A DNA stretch of 64,000 bases, taken from contig CAKOMG010000005.1 in assembly GCA_934096585.1 (NCBI GenBank), positions 1-64,000 on the forward strand, written 5' to 3'. Shown here one piece after another: positions 36,392-46,149 of the stretch. The notes beneath the pieces were generated by a model that did not search any database, had not been told where the DNA came from, and saw only the letters and a program-made list of their open reading frames with translations. Made by a program: the position numbers and the translations under genes. This DNA is from an uncultured Bacilli bacterium. GTDB taxonomy: Bacteria; Bacillota_I; Bacilli_A; ML615J-28; CAG-698. Numbering within the stretch: position 1 is the stretch's first letter; every line of letters begins with the position of its first letter.

Positions 36392-38058
36392 TACTTCCTT
36401 ACATAAATTAAAGTATCATTAAAATGCATTGAAGATAACTTTGATGGTGGAGGACAACTACGTGGATCATCAAGTGGAATTGGTTCAATGGCTTCAATTC
36501 CTTTTTTATTTAATGCATAATTCCATTCATATTCAACCCACTTTGAATCAGATGCATTTTTAGACCAACATAAAAACAAAATATCACTATCATCAATTGC
36601 TTTACCTAGGCATTCTTCCCATTTATCCCCACTTCTTAGAGTTTCAACATCAAAAAACAAATCCAAATCAGGTCTGGCTTTTCTTAATCCCTGAATAATG
36701 TAAGTAACTAAATCACGATCTTTACTAGCGTAAGAAATAAATGCTTTTTTAATATCATTACGAGAAACATTTAATTCCGTTTCATCTTTAGAAATATCAG
36801 CTAAAAATTTAAGTCTAGTTGCGGGAACATCATTGAAATATACTTTTGCTTCAAAAAGTATTTTTTTCTTTTGATATTCTTCAGGAATATAAATATCAAA
36901 TTCAAAGTTTTGATATTTACCATTCCATTTTAAAGCTATTTCATTATCTTCGATTTCAATATCCGGTGATGAAAGCACAACTTTAACTATTGTTCCTTCC
37001 TCAATTTCTAATCTTGCCCCTATTGTTTCTTTAACTGGGGCATCAAAACTTGCTTCTTTAATCATTTTATCTACAACATCACGTGAATCATCTTCATACA
37101 TCACGACTTGAATAATTTGATAGTCGCCTTTTTCCATTTTTCTTGGAGATATAGCGCTAAAAGAAACAGTGTCTAAAGAACATTCTTCATCCCCAAATGG
37201 ATCATCTATTTTATGACTAACGTGAATAGTTTCTTCTTCAAATGGATCTAGAAGTCTTGAATTTACATGATCTACATCATCTTCAAAAAAGTCAATATTT
37301 AAAGAATTATCATCAAGTTCCATTTCCATATAACTAATAGAACTTAATATACTTTCAATATCATCTAGAATAAAAGAATAATCATCATCACTCATATTCA
37401 TTTCTTCTTGATATTCATATTGTTTAATCCCCGCATTAAGAATCTTTTTATATTTATTAATCACTTTTATTGCTTCTTCTTGATCGATATCACCATCATA
37501 ATAGTCATCTAAGATACTTGAGCTCTTAATTTTAATTGTTAAAACTCTAGAGTATATTTGGTTAAATGATAGCATACCACTTTCACTAGATAAATTATCA
37601 TTTTTGTTTGTTAAAGCACCATATATGAAATTTATTAAATATTTTAATTTAATATAATTACTTTTTTGGTAAAGATTTTCAAATAAAGATCCAAATTTAA
37701 TAACATAATCCCCAATAACTGATAAGATATCCATCAAATCTAAAGATCCAATTGGTAGTAAATAAAGTTCTCCATATTCTTTTAAACTTTTAATTTTTTC
37801 AATCATTAAATCATTTGTTTTACTTGAATCAAAAGCATATAAAATAACATTATTAGTATTATTAATTGTTACATCACTTATTATAGAGTCTACAGTATCA
37901 AGAACTGTTTCTTCCTTATAAACTGCCGATAATAATTTTGTATTATCTGGAATAAATAAGGGTTGAAATGTGCCGTTAAATAATGTTTTTACTTCATCAG
38001 AATTTATTTCTTCATATTGTACTTTTGCATAAGCTAAAATTATCTTACAATTTTTCAT
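36391..38058 (-). CDS. TIR-domain protein
   Basis: A 555-residue soluble protein. The C-terminal TIR domain (about 436-555) starts KKAFISYASKDRDLV, with FFDVETLRSGDKWEE in the middle and SKWVEYEWNYAL, where the Glu four residues after Trp is the expected NADase catalytic residue. Before it lies a beta-rich domain (about 315-430) typical of a Firmicutes family that always ends in such a TIR. Residues 1-130 form an alpha/beta sensor-like region, followed by a helical acidic stretch. Bacterial TIR proteins often deplete or convert NAD+ on activation in phage defence, but others have host or signalling roles. It is the last gene of the operon with the MORN and SDR-HAD genes. Confidence 0.88.
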   Translation of the reverse strand: MKNCKIILAYAKVQYEEINSDEVKTLFNGTFQPLFIPDNTKLLSAVYKEETVLDTVDSIISDVTINNTNNVILYAFDSSKTNDLMIEKIKSLKEYGELYLLPIGSLDLMDILSVIGDYVIKFGSLFENLYQKSNYIKLKYLINFIYGALTNKNDNLSSESGMLSFNQIYSRVLTIKIKSSSILDDYYDGDIDQEEAIKVINKYKKILNAGIKQYEYQEEMNMSDDDYSFILDDIESILSSISYMEMELDDNSLNIDFFEDDVDHVNSRLLDPFEEETIHVSHKIDDPFGDEECSLDTVSFSAISPRKMEKGDYQIIQVVMYEDDSRDVVDKMIKEASFDAPVKETIGARLEIEEGTIVKVVLSSPDIEIEDNEIALKWNGKYQNFEFDIYIPEEYQKKKILFEAKVYFNDVPATRLKFLADISKDETELNVSRNDIKKAFISYASKDRDLVTYIIQGLRKARPDLDLFFDVETLRSGDKWEECLGKAIDDSDILFLCWSKNASDSKWVEYEWNYALNKKGIEAIEPIPLDDPRSCPPPSKLSSMHFNDTLIYVRK

Positions 38059-38060
38059 AT

Positions 38061-39155
38061 TTACCTTCCTTGTAATACACCATTTATAAATTTACCAATT
38101 ATTATTGTTCCATCAGTATATACCATTTTACCTTGTCCAGTAATGGCATTATGGCTGAATTCTCCTTGGTAAATAGTTCCGTTATCCCATTTAAATTCAC
38201 CATAACCATGCATTTCATTATTTAGAAAATCGCCACTATAATAAGATCCAGAAGGAAATTTAATAGTTCCTTTTCCGTTAAATGTTGTTCCCTTTATAAA
38301 ACCTTTATAATGTTTTCCATCATTAAAAAAAACTTGCCCGTACCCATTAACTTCATTATCTATTAATTCACCTTCAAAGATATTGCCGCTTTCATAACTG
38401 ATTATTTTAATTTCTGATTGTTGGTTTTTTATAACAATATTTTGTATAAAATCATCATAAATACTAGTTCCCAAATAGTTATCATTTATAAAAATACCTT
38501 TAATTTCTCTTCCATCAGCTTTTTTTAAATAACCATTACCATTTAAATAATTATTATAATATTCACCATTATAATAATCACCATTTTCAAACCAAATTTT
38601 GACAGGATTTAAAAGAGTATCATTTTTAAATACTGCTTCTACTTTCTTTCCTGATTTATAAGTGATTTTAAATTTTCCATCTTTAATGTCATTGAAAAAA
38701 AAGCCTTCATATGTAATATCATTTGTTGAATAGATGCCATAACCATTCATTTGATTATTTTTCCAATTGCCTTCATATTTATCGCCATTACTATATTTCA
38801 TAATACCTTGGCCATCTCTTTGATCATTTCGCCAAGAACCTTTATACATGCTTCCGTCATTATATTCATAGGTTCCCTGGCCATTGCGCTGATCATTATA
38901 CCATTCGCCTCTATATATATCACCATTGTTATATTTAAAAATTCCTTTTCCGTCAAAATGGCCATAAAAGAATTCACCTTCATAAATATTTCCATTATTA
39001 TATTTATAAATCCCATATCCTTGCATTTTATCATCACACCACTCACCATCATAAATGTCGCCGTTATGATACTTATAAATGCCATGACCATTGCGTTCGC
39101 CACGTACTAACGAACCTTTATAAATGTCTTTATTTTCATATTTAATTTTTGCCAT
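38061..39155 (-). CDS. MORN-repeat protein
   Basis: A 364-residue protein made almost wholly of about 14-15 MORN repeats of 23 residues (YxGxxxxGxxxGxGxxxxxxG). The first six are near perfect (for example YDGEWCDDKMQGYGIYKYN), the middle ones are degenerate, and the last four are good again. There is no signal peptide or membrane helix. MORN repeats form an elongated beta meander that binds proteins or phospholipid membranes. Two bases separate it from the TIR gene downstream, so it may be a scaffold or sensor for the TIR protein (inference). The internal repeats make this stretch of DNA quasi-periodic at 69 bases. Confidence 0.92.
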   Translation of the reverse strand: MAKIKYENKDIYKGSLVRGERNGHGIYKYHNGDIYDGEWCDDKMQGYGIYKYNNGNIYEGEFFYGHFDGKGIFKYNNGDIYRGEWYNDQRNGQGTYEYNDGSMYKGSWRNDQRDGQGIMKYSNGDKYEGNWKNNQMNGYGIYSTNDITYEGFFFNDIKDGKFKITYKSGKKVEAVFKNDTLLNPVKIWFENGDYYNGEYYNNYLNGNGYLKKADGREIKGIFINDNYLGTSIYDDFIQNIVIKNQQSEIKIISYESGNIFEGELIDNEVNGYGQVFFNDGKHYKGFIKGTTFNGKGTIKFPSGSYYSGDFLNNEMHGYGEFKWDNGTIYQGEFSHNAITGQGKMVYTDGTIIIGKFINGVLQGR

Positions 39156-39167
39156 ATTAATTCCTTG

Positions 39168-40595
39168 TTATAAATGTTTTATTACATCATTTGGTGTTAA
39201 AGCAATATTTTTAGTATAAATATTAGTGTTACTTCCCCATTTGGCATAGATAAATGAAACTTTTGCATTTTGTGAACATTGATAATCATAAATGCTATCA
39301 CCTATATAAACTAATTCAGTATTGTTTAAGTTATTTTTTTCCATATATTTAAGCAAAGGATCAGGGAATGGTTTATGTCTTGAAGTTTCAGATGCAGTAA
39401 CGACATAATTAAAATATTTATGAATGTCAAATTTCAAAAAACTATTATTATATTCATTTTGATCTTTTGAAGTGACAATGCCTAATTTATATCCAATTTC
39501 TTTTAATGTAATTAATAATTTTTCAATCCCATCAAACACTTTAATATAGTCATTATAATTATTTAATTTCTGATACCATATCATCAATGTTTTATTTATA
39601 TCATTTATTTTCAATTGTGTTAAAGCTTCTTCTCCCGTTATACCTAATACAAATTTTAATTCATCTATAGAATAAGTACGATCTGTAACTAAATTTAAAG
39701 TATCTTGTAAAGAATGTAAAATTGCATACTCAGTATCAAGAAGCGTACCATCAATATCAAATACAATATGTTTATATTTAATATCGACATTCTTTTTTGG
39801 TTTTAAAACTTGCTTTATAATAGAAAGTTGCATTTTTTTCGGTAAACTATTCAGTAATCTTAAATATACATTTCTATTTATATTATAAACAAACTTAGGA
39901 TGTTTTTTATTTATAATTTTAAATACTTTATAAGCAACTTTAATTGGTGCAATGCTTTTTGCTTCCACACTATTTACAATTTGTTTGAACCTTTTCGCAT
40001 TACATTTATAAAATGAAGTTTTATCACAAAATTCATCTAAAGATGTTGTTGAAACATTTAGTAAATTTGTTTTAACAGCTCCTGCTCTTAAAACAGACAC
40101 ACTAATACCTAACAAATTTAGTTCCATACATAATGAATAAGCATATTTATCAAGTGCGGCTTTAGTAACACCATATAATCCTGTAAAAGGAAGGGGGTCG
40201 AGTGGAGCAAGTTCACTTGTAGTGATAACAATTTTACTACCATTAGATAATAAAGGCATAAAAGTTTTGTTAATTAAAAAAGCTCCAAAAACATTTATTT
40301 GAAATATTTTATAAAAATCATCATTATTAATTTCAACTAGTGAATCTAAAACATATATACCCGCAAAATGAATTATTGCATAAATATTATTGGTGTATTT
40401 ATTAATTATATTAAAAGCATTAATTATACTATCTTCACTTGTTACATCAACTTCAATGGGTATTATTCCTTCTTCACTTTTATTCACCCTTTTATCAAGA
40501 GCAAAAACTGTAAAACCTTTTTCCTTTAAAAGATTAATGGTATTAAAACCCATCCCACCAAATGCTCCTGTTACAATAACATATTTCTTATTCAT
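39168..40595 (-). CDS. Fused short-chain dehydrogenase and HAD phosphatase
   Basis: A 475-residue two-domain protein in one unbroken frame. Residues 1-240 are an SDR: GAFGGMG cofactor loop, HFAGIY, the Ser of TTSEL and YGVTKAA with the catalytic Tyr and Lys. Residues about 270-475 are a HAD hydrolase of the phosphoglycolate-phosphatase type: VFDIDGTLLD, VTSKDQNEY, KPFPDPLLKYM and YIGDSIYD. The substrates are unknown. A gene pair normally separate is fused here, suggesting consecutive or regulatory coupling (inference). It heads the operon with MORN (12 bases) and TIR genes. Ribosome site AAAGGAAG. Confidence 0.9.
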   Translation of the reverse strand: MNKKYVIVTGAFGGMGFNTINLLKEKGFTVFALDKRVNKSEEGIIPIEVDVTSEDSIINAFNIINKYTNNIYAIIHFAGIYVLDSLVEINNDDFYKIFQINVFGAFLINKTFMPLLSNGSKIVITTSELAPLDPLPFTGLYGVTKAALDKYAYSLCMELNLLGISVSVLRAGAVKTNLLNVSTTSLDEFCDKTSFYKCNAKRFKQIVNSVEAKSIAPIKVAYKVFKIINKKHPKFVYNINRNVYLRLLNSLPKKMQLSIIKQVLKPKKNVDIKYKHIVFDIDGTLLDTEYAILHSLQDTLNLVTDRTYSIDELKFVLGITGEEALTQLKINDINKTLMIWYQKLNNYNDYIKVFDGIEKLLITLKEIGYKLGIVTSKDQNEYNNSFLKFDIHKYFNYVVTASETSRHKPFPDPLLKYMEKNNLNNTELVYIGDSIYDYQCSQNAKVSFIYAKWGSNTNIYTKNIALTPNDVIKHL

Positions 40596-40651
40596 ATACT
40601 ACTTCCTTTTATATTAATTATACAACAATTTAGAACTAGAATCAATAGTTT

Positions 40652-40677
40652 TTAAAAGCACCTCCAATGAGGCGCTT
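40652..40677 (-). terminator. Terminator of the DUF1697 gene
   Basis: AAGCGCCTC pairs with GAGGTGCTT around ATTG (one G-U pair), followed by TTAAAA on the minus strand, at the stop of the gene at 40676. Confidence 0.7.
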
Positions 40678-41221
40678 ATCTATTACACGTATTTAAAATT
40701 TTTAGAATTGTATTAGCAGTTCTAATCGTAATGTAATGACTAATATTAGTGTTTATAGTTTTGCTCCACCAATTAGTTTTGCGATAATCCTTTAAAACAT
40801 ATGACCAAAAAATATTATTTTTATATTCTTCTATTTGTTCTAGAGGCATTTTTGGTTCACCAAGAACATTATAAATTTCGCTAAAAGTGTGAGGGTAAAT
40901 AACAAAAATAATATTGTCATATATTTCTTTATTATTTGTATTCCACCAATTAGGATGATTATTATATAATTCATTAAGTTCGTCGTAACTAATGACAAAC
41001 GTTGGAATATCAAACTGATACCTTGCTTTTATCATTTCTTCAATGTTAGATTGGATGATTAACTTATCCGTATAAAAACTATCAAAAATAATATTACCAC
41101 TATTTAGAATTGTTAAAACATTGTCAAATCCTAATTCTTTAAAATCCTTTTTTAATGTATCCATTTGTATTTTATTTTTACCACTTATATTAATTCCTCT
41201 TAAAAATGCAATATATTTCAT
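40676..41221 (-). CDS. DUF1697 family protein
   Basis: A 181-residue soluble protein starting MKYIAFLRGINISGKNKIQM, the characteristic DUF1697 N-terminus, followed by LKKDFKELGFDNVLTILNSGN and the conserved alpha/beta repeat. The family is widespread and of unknown function. Its start lies 2 bases after the stop of the gene at 41224, with little ribosome site of its own, indicating translational coupling. Confidence 0.9.
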   Translation of the reverse strand: MKYIAFLRGINISGKNKIQMDTLKKDFKELGFDNVLTILNSGNIIFDSFYTDKLIIQSNIEEMIKARYQFDIPTFVISYDELNELYNNHPNWWNTNNKEIYDNIIFVIYPHTFSEIYNVLGEPKMPLEQIEEYKNNIFWSYVLKDYRKTNWWSKTINTNISHYITIRTANTILKILNTCNR

Positions 41222-41223
41222 AA

Positions 41224-42060
41224 TTATTTATCTTTTTTAAATAAATCGACTTTATATTTTTCTAAAAGTTCATCAGCTTTTTCTTGTGTCACTTTAACAA
41301 TAACATGTTTAGCATCATAATATTCTTTTTCACCAATATTGTTAATAAAGTCATCATATTTAATAATGCCTTCTTTAGAAAATCTTACATACCATTCACT
41401 AATTTCTACATCACACATTAGTGCATAAGGTTCAAGTGGAACTACAACTGACATTGATGGGGGAGTTGTATATACACCAACATATTTATTATCAATTTGA
41501 TAAATAATTTTTTGCGAATAATATGCTTTCATTGTTTGAAGTCTTTGTAATAAATTTGAAAAATTTTCTAACTTTCCGTCGATTTCTTCTAATTCTTTTT
41601 GTCCAATTGCAATTGGATTAAAAGCACCAAAAATGAAAACAGCATCATGATTCTTTTCTACACTTTCTTTAATAGACTGTAAACCCGCTAAACTTCCTTC
41701 AATAGTTTCCTTAATTAATTTTTCTCTATCATTAACATTTACTGTTACTCCATCTTTTATATAGGTATTTACCTTTGCTAATTTACATGCTAAATCAATT
41801 AAATCATAAAAGTCAATTATTTCTTCGACAGTTGTTGGCAAATTTAATGTAAAATTTAGATTATGGACTTTCACTTCTGTTCCAATACCTCTAGCAACAT
41901 GGTCTTTATAAAATAAAACTAAATCCTTTCCTACCTCTCCTGGAAGTATCACAAAATTTTCATCATGTATTCCAAACAATATCCCACTAGCTTCAACAAC
42001 ATCAGATGTATCAATCTTTTTACTGAATAATTTTTGTTTAATTTTTACTTCAACAGACAT
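41224..42060 (-). CDS. DUF4299-like protein
   Basis: A 278-residue soluble protein. The ATG at 42060 (MSVEVKIKQK) follows TGGAGGAAAAT; a GTG within that box is discarded. The pattern (MSVxxxI start, VLFYKDHVARGI, LPTTVEEIIDFYDLI, and FGAFNPIAIG in the middle) resembles what I remember of the DUF4299 family of Firmicutes. Function unknown. It is upstream of and coupled to the DUF1697 gene. Confidence 0.72.
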   Translation of the reverse strand: MSVEVKIKQKLFSKKIDTSDVVEASGILFGIHDENFVILPGEVGKDLVLFYKDHVARGIGTEVKVHNLNFTLNLPTTVEEIIDFYDLIDLACKLAKVNTYIKDGVTVNVNDREKLIKETIEGSLAGLQSIKESVEKNHDAVFIFGAFNPIAIGQKELEEIDGKLENFSNLLQRLQTMKAYYSQKIIYQIDNKYVGVYTTPPSMSVVVPLEPYALMCDVEISEWYVRFSKEGIIKYDDFINNIGEKEYYDAKHVIVKVTQEKADELLEKYKVDLFKKDK

Positions 42061-42141
42061 ATTTTCCTCCACTAATTTCTTTTAAATTATATCATAACTT
42101 AAACATATAAGCAATGATTTTCATAACCATAATCGAATTTC

Positions 42142-42182
42142 AAAAAAAGAGTTAAAGATACATTATGATCTCTTTAACTCTT
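42142..42182 (-). terminator. Terminator after the gene at 42192
   Basis: A 12-pair stem (AAGAGTTAAAGA with TCTTTAACTCTT, 42147-42182) is followed by seven Ts on the minus strand, just past the stop at 42192. Confidence 0.85.
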
Positions 42183-42191
42183 CTAATAACA

Positions 42192-42557
42192 TTAATCAAC
42201 TTCATCAAAATCAATTACTTTTTTTATTGATTTTGGCACTTTCACATCAAAGCTAAGTGGAATATCGCCATAAGGTGTTTTAACAACTTTTTCTTGATTA
42301 TCATAAACATAATACAGAAAAAATAGAATTCGAACAGGTTTCGTATCTTTAGGAGGTTCATCCCATGTTTTACAAATTTTTTCATCTCTATCAACTGCAA
42401 AGTATTGTTCCATCCAAGGCACTTGATAATAAGAATGTTCCATACCAGGAATTGGTGAATAAAATTCATTTAAATTAATATTCCCAAATTCATCATCTAT
42501 TGTCACGTCAATTAATAATATTTCTTTTTTAAATTTATAACATTTTGATTTTAACAT
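42192..42557 (-). CDS. Hypothetical protein downstream of the LRR lipoprotein
   Basis: A 121-residue soluble protein rich in aromatic residues and Lys/Asp, with no signal peptide, transmembrane helix or family that I recognise. AAGGGGA precedes the ATG, 15 bases after the stop of the giant LRR gene, and a strong terminator follows, so it is the second gene of that transcript. A cytoplasmic role is implied by the lack of an export signal. Confidence 0.65.
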   Translation of the reverse strand: MLKSKCYKFKKEILLIDVTIDDEFGNINLNEFYSPIPGMEHSYYQVPWMEQYFAVDRDEKICKTWDEPPKDTKPVRILFFLYYVYDNQEKVVKTPYGDIPLSFDVKVPKSIKKVIDFDEVD

Positions 42558-42572
42558 TTTAATCCCCTTTTT

Positions 42573-45500
42573 TTATGAAATTTTAATAATTATATATTCT
42601 TTTAATGATTTAGAAGTATTCCAATCAATTGGCTCATTACTATTATTGTAGTACCAATAATTTCTATTAAAATTATCAGGTTTACTGTCTGAATAATAGT
42701 AAATATATTGTAAAGTTAAATCACTAAAGTCATTTTTATATTCATCGTAGCTTCCTTCATATAAAACATTAGTTTTATCAAAAGCATTAGATGCTATTGT
42801 TAATACATTGGTATTTAAAATAATTGAACATAATGCATAACTTCCAATTGTAGGTGTGTAACCTGTTTCCGCAAATGCCATTTCACCAATTTTTTGCACA
42901 GAATCCGGAATTCTAATGCCATTAGTTAATCTTGCTTTGTAAAATGCGTATCCTCTAACTTCTTCTAATGAATTAGGTAAAGAACTCAAATATAAAGAAG
43001 TACAATTTTGGAATGTATATTCATCTATTATTTTAAGTCCATTTGGCAATTTATTTATTTTTAAATTTGGACAGTTATTAAAAGCATACCCATTAATAGT
43101 TGTAATGCTATTTGGAAGTGAAACAGTTGTAAGAGCACTACAATCTGAAAAAGCACTATAGCCAATTGTTTCTAAATCATCGACCAAACTGGTAATTTTA
43201 AATGTTTCAAGTAAATCACACTTATAAAAAGCACCATCACCTATTATTTTTAAACCACTTCCACTAACTGTATCATATCTATGTACTTCCACACTAACTA
43301 AATTTTTGCATTCCGAAAAAGCATTCATGCCAATTTCACTAATTCCATCACTAATTATGACAGTTTTCAAATTTGGAAATCTTGCAAAACACTCTTCAGG
43401 AATTGCAAGACATGCATTCTTAGTTATTGATATCATACTAACTAACTCATATTCATTTCCCTTTAAAAAGTAAATATTTTCTAAAGTTTTAGCAATAGTC
43501 TTGGTAATAAATGAAGTTTGTAAATTACTTGTGTTATTATTAACAAAATTAATCCAGTCTTTTAAATCTCCATTAAAATAAATATTTTTTAATCTAGAGC
43601 CAGTAGCATTATCATCGTAATAATCAAATGCACGTGTAGAAAATGATGTAATATTTTTACTAAAATAAATTTCAGATAATTTATAACAATTTAAAAACGC
43701 CTTAGATTTAATAGTTTTTACACTATCTGGAATTATAATTGATTCAATATTATTACACTCACTAAAACAATTACTAGATATAGTTTCAAGATTATTAGAT
43801 AATTTGATTGTTTTCACATTTCTACAATAAGCAAATGCAAACAAATCAACAATTGTAACACTATCAGGAATAGTTATAGATGTAAGTGATAGACATTGAT
43901 AAAACGCTGATTCACCTATTTCAACAAGACTTGTTGGGAAAGTTAGATCATTTAACGATTCACATAAAGAAAAGGCTTCTTTACCAATTTTTGTAATATT
44001 ATTATGCCAATTTACTTTTGTTAAATTGTTACAACCATAAAAAGCATTATTGGAAATTTCAGTTACTCCAGTTCCTAAAGTAATTTCAACTAATGAAGTC
44101 ATATTCATAAAATCAGTTTTACTTACATTATCCTTTAAAACTATCTTTTTAACATTTGCTTTTTTAAGCATATCTAAATTATAATTTTCTAATCCTATTT
44201 CAATTAATTCTAAATTTGTACAGCCATCAATAATAGTATCGCGTACTCCACCTTTAGGCAAGTTAAAATATTTTAAACTTGTGCAGTTTTTAAAAACATA
44301 GTCACCACATGTATAAATATCATCAGCCAAATGAACGTTTGTCACTGAAGTACAATTTTCAAAAGCATAATCATAAAGATAATCAATATTATTTAGATTT
44401 ACGTTTGTTAATGAAGTACATCCATAAAACGCATAATTATACACCAAATTTAAATTTTTAAAAATATTATTATTTGCACGATCTTCAGACAATAATGAAG
44501 TACATCCATAAAATGCATATTCCCAGACATAAGTTAAAGTCTCAGGCATAGAAATTTCTTTTAAACTTGTACATCCATAAAATGTATATGCTCCTATTCT
44601 TTCAATACCATCAATAAATGGAACACTCAATAGACTTGAACAATTTTTAAATGCATAATTTCCATAGAAAGTTGCTATGTAACTTTCTACCAATTGTTCT
44701 TCATTAAGTTTTGAATCATAATCAATCGGTAAAATTACATTAGTTAAATTTTCACAACCTTCGAATGCTGATTCACCAATTGAAATTACATCTTTAGGTA
44801 ATGTTATGCTTTGTAATTTAGTGCAGTTTTTAAAAGCATTTTTACCTATTTTTGTATGAATAGGTAAAGTAATACTTGTATACTCTGTTACATCAAAACC
44901 ACATTCAGTACACTTTCCATACTCATAAATATGAGTTGTAGTTTTTGTTTCTAATTCATTTCCACAAATATAGCAACTTGGTTCATAAACATGTCCTTCT
45001 TCTGTTATTGTATATTTATCAGAATAATCACAAATATGATCTAACTGTGCTATAACATCTCTTTCAACTAAACTACATACAGAGCAAGTTCTAATCCTTT
45101 CTCCAGTTGAATTAATGGTTGGTTTAATTGTGATTGTCCAATCAGAAAAATCATGGTCTAATACATTTTTTATAGTTTCATCAAAATTCAATATTTCATT
45201 AGTTCCATTTTCATCCCAAAAGAATTTATGGCAATTAAGACAAGTATAATAACCTTTATTACCCTGTTTTGTACATGTTGATTCTGTTTCTTCTGTATAT
45301 TCTAAATTGTGAGGAAGTTTATTAAGTTTAGTCATCTTACTATAGTAACACAAATCACAGATTTGTTCATCATAACCTTCCATTTCACAGGTTGGATCCA
45401 TATGACCACCTTTATCAGAAAATACATGGGCTTCTAATTCGCTTTTATAACTATAATCACAGCCTTTACAATAATAAATAGTATAATGACCATCTTTAGA

Positions 45501-46064
45501 CATTTCATAAGATGTGTCATATTTATGAGTGTGTTCAAGTTTTTTTATTTCTTCTCCTTGAACATAGCCACATATATTACAAATTCTTGTCTTATAGCCA
45601 CTAGAATCTTCAGTTGGCATTGTAATTACATTCCATTGTCCATACGCATGAATCTCATTATCAATTTTTAAATCATGTGAGCAAGTTGATTTATGATAAT
45701 GATAGTTTTCATCATAATCCCAATGTGAATAGTCATAAGTATGAGTGTGTTCAAGCATTGGAATACTTTCATTTTCCACGTAATCACATTTTAAACATTT
45801 TCTTTCCTTTAATCCATCATTATATTCATCAGCTTCTTTAATTATGTTCCATTCCCCAAATGTATGTTTTTCTTTTTCACTATACATTGCTTCATGTTCA
45901 CTACATATAGTATTATGCCAGTGGAAGTTTTCATCATATTCAAACCTAGAGTCATATTGGTGAATATGTTCTGTTTCACTAGGCTCAGAACACCCATAAG
46001 CAACAGCTATCATAGAAATTATGATTAAATATAATAAATACTTAATAATTTTTCTTTTTCCCAT
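42573..46064 (-). CDS. Giant BspA-like leucine-rich-repeat lipoprotein
   Basis: An 1163-residue surface lipoprotein. The ATG at 46064 follows AGAGGTG; an upstream GTG lies within that site. The signal ends AVAYGC, giving a lipidated Cys near residue 25. Residues about 30-400 hold some five to six His/Cys repeats (H-x-Y, then W, then CxxC about every 60 residues), resembling small metal or disulfide knuckles. Residues about 400-1120 are BspA/TpLRR (LRR_5) repeats of 23 residues such as IGESAFEGCENLTNVILP. BspA-type repeats mediate adhesion in oral and gut bacteria and protists. The two parts resemble those seen separately in the lipoprotein at 52359 and the surface protein at 59495. Confidence 0.92.
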   Translation of the reverse strand: MGKRKIIKYLLYLIIISMIAVAYGCSEPSETEHIHQYDSRFEYDENFHWHNTICSEHEAMYSEKEKHTFGEWNIIKEADEYNDGLKERKCLKCDYVENESIPMLEHTHTYDYSHWDYDENYHYHKSTCSHDLKIDNEIHAYGQWNVITMPTEDSSGYKTRICNICGYVQGEEIKKLEHTHKYDTSYEMSKDGHYTIYYCKGCDYSYKSELEAHVFSDKGGHMDPTCEMEGYDEQICDLCYYSKMTKLNKLPHNLEYTEETESTCTKQGNKGYYTCLNCHKFFWDENGTNEILNFDETIKNVLDHDFSDWTITIKPTINSTGERIRTCSVCSLVERDVIAQLDHICDYSDKYTITEEGHVYEPSCYICGNELETKTTTHIYEYGKCTECGFDVTEYTSITLPIHTKIGKNAFKNCTKLQSITLPKDVISIGESAFEGCENLTNVILPIDYDSKLNEEQLVESYIATFYGNYAFKNCSSLLSVPFIDGIERIGAYTFYGCTSLKEISMPETLTYVWEYAFYGCTSLLSEDRANNNIFKNLNLVYNYAFYGCTSLTNVNLNNIDYLYDYAFENCTSVTNVHLADDIYTCGDYVFKNCTSLKYFNLPKGGVRDTIIDGCTNLELIEIGLENYNLDMLKKANVKKIVLKDNVSKTDFMNMTSLVEITLGTGVTEISNNAFYGCNNLTKVNWHNNITKIGKEAFSLCESLNDLTFPTSLVEIGESAFYQCLSLTSITIPDSVTIVDLFAFAYCRNVKTIKLSNNLETISSNCFSECNNIESIIIPDSVKTIKSKAFLNCYKLSEIYFSKNITSFSTRAFDYYDDNATGSRLKNIYFNGDLKDWINFVNNNTSNLQTSFITKTIAKTLENIYFLKGNEYELVSMISITKNACLAIPEECFARFPNLKTVIISDGISEIGMNAFSECKNLVSVEVHRYDTVSGSGLKIIGDGAFYKCDLLETFKITSLVDDLETIGYSAFSDCSALTTVSLPNSITTINGYAFNNCPNLKINKLPNGLKIIDEYTFQNCTSLYLSSLPNSLEEVRGYAFYKARLTNGIRIPDSVQKIGEMAFAETGYTPTIGSYALCSIILNTNVLTIASNAFDKTNVLYEGSYDEYKNDFSDLTLQYIYYYSDSKPDNFNRNYWYYNNSNEPIDWNTSKSLKEYIIIKIS

Positions 46065-46126
46065 TATTACCACCTCTAATATATTATATAATCTTTTAAT
46101 TATAAATGCAAATTAAATTTTCATTA

Positions 46127-46149
46127 AAAAAAGGGATTTAATCCCTTTT
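46127..46149 (-). terminator. Terminator of the S41 peptidase gene
   Basis: AAAAGGGATT pairs with AATCCCTTTT, with Ts following on the minus strand; it overlaps the stop region of the gene at 46138. Confidence 0.8.

Noticed and set aside
38751..39110. Open frames overlapping the MORN gene on both strands
   Set aside because: They are periodic by-products of the 69-base MORN repeat and do not resemble proteins.
38061..39155. Periodic sequence as a possible CRISPR-like or tandem DNA repeat
   Set aside because: The periodicity is explained by the 23-residue MORN repeat, and copies diverge at the DNA level.
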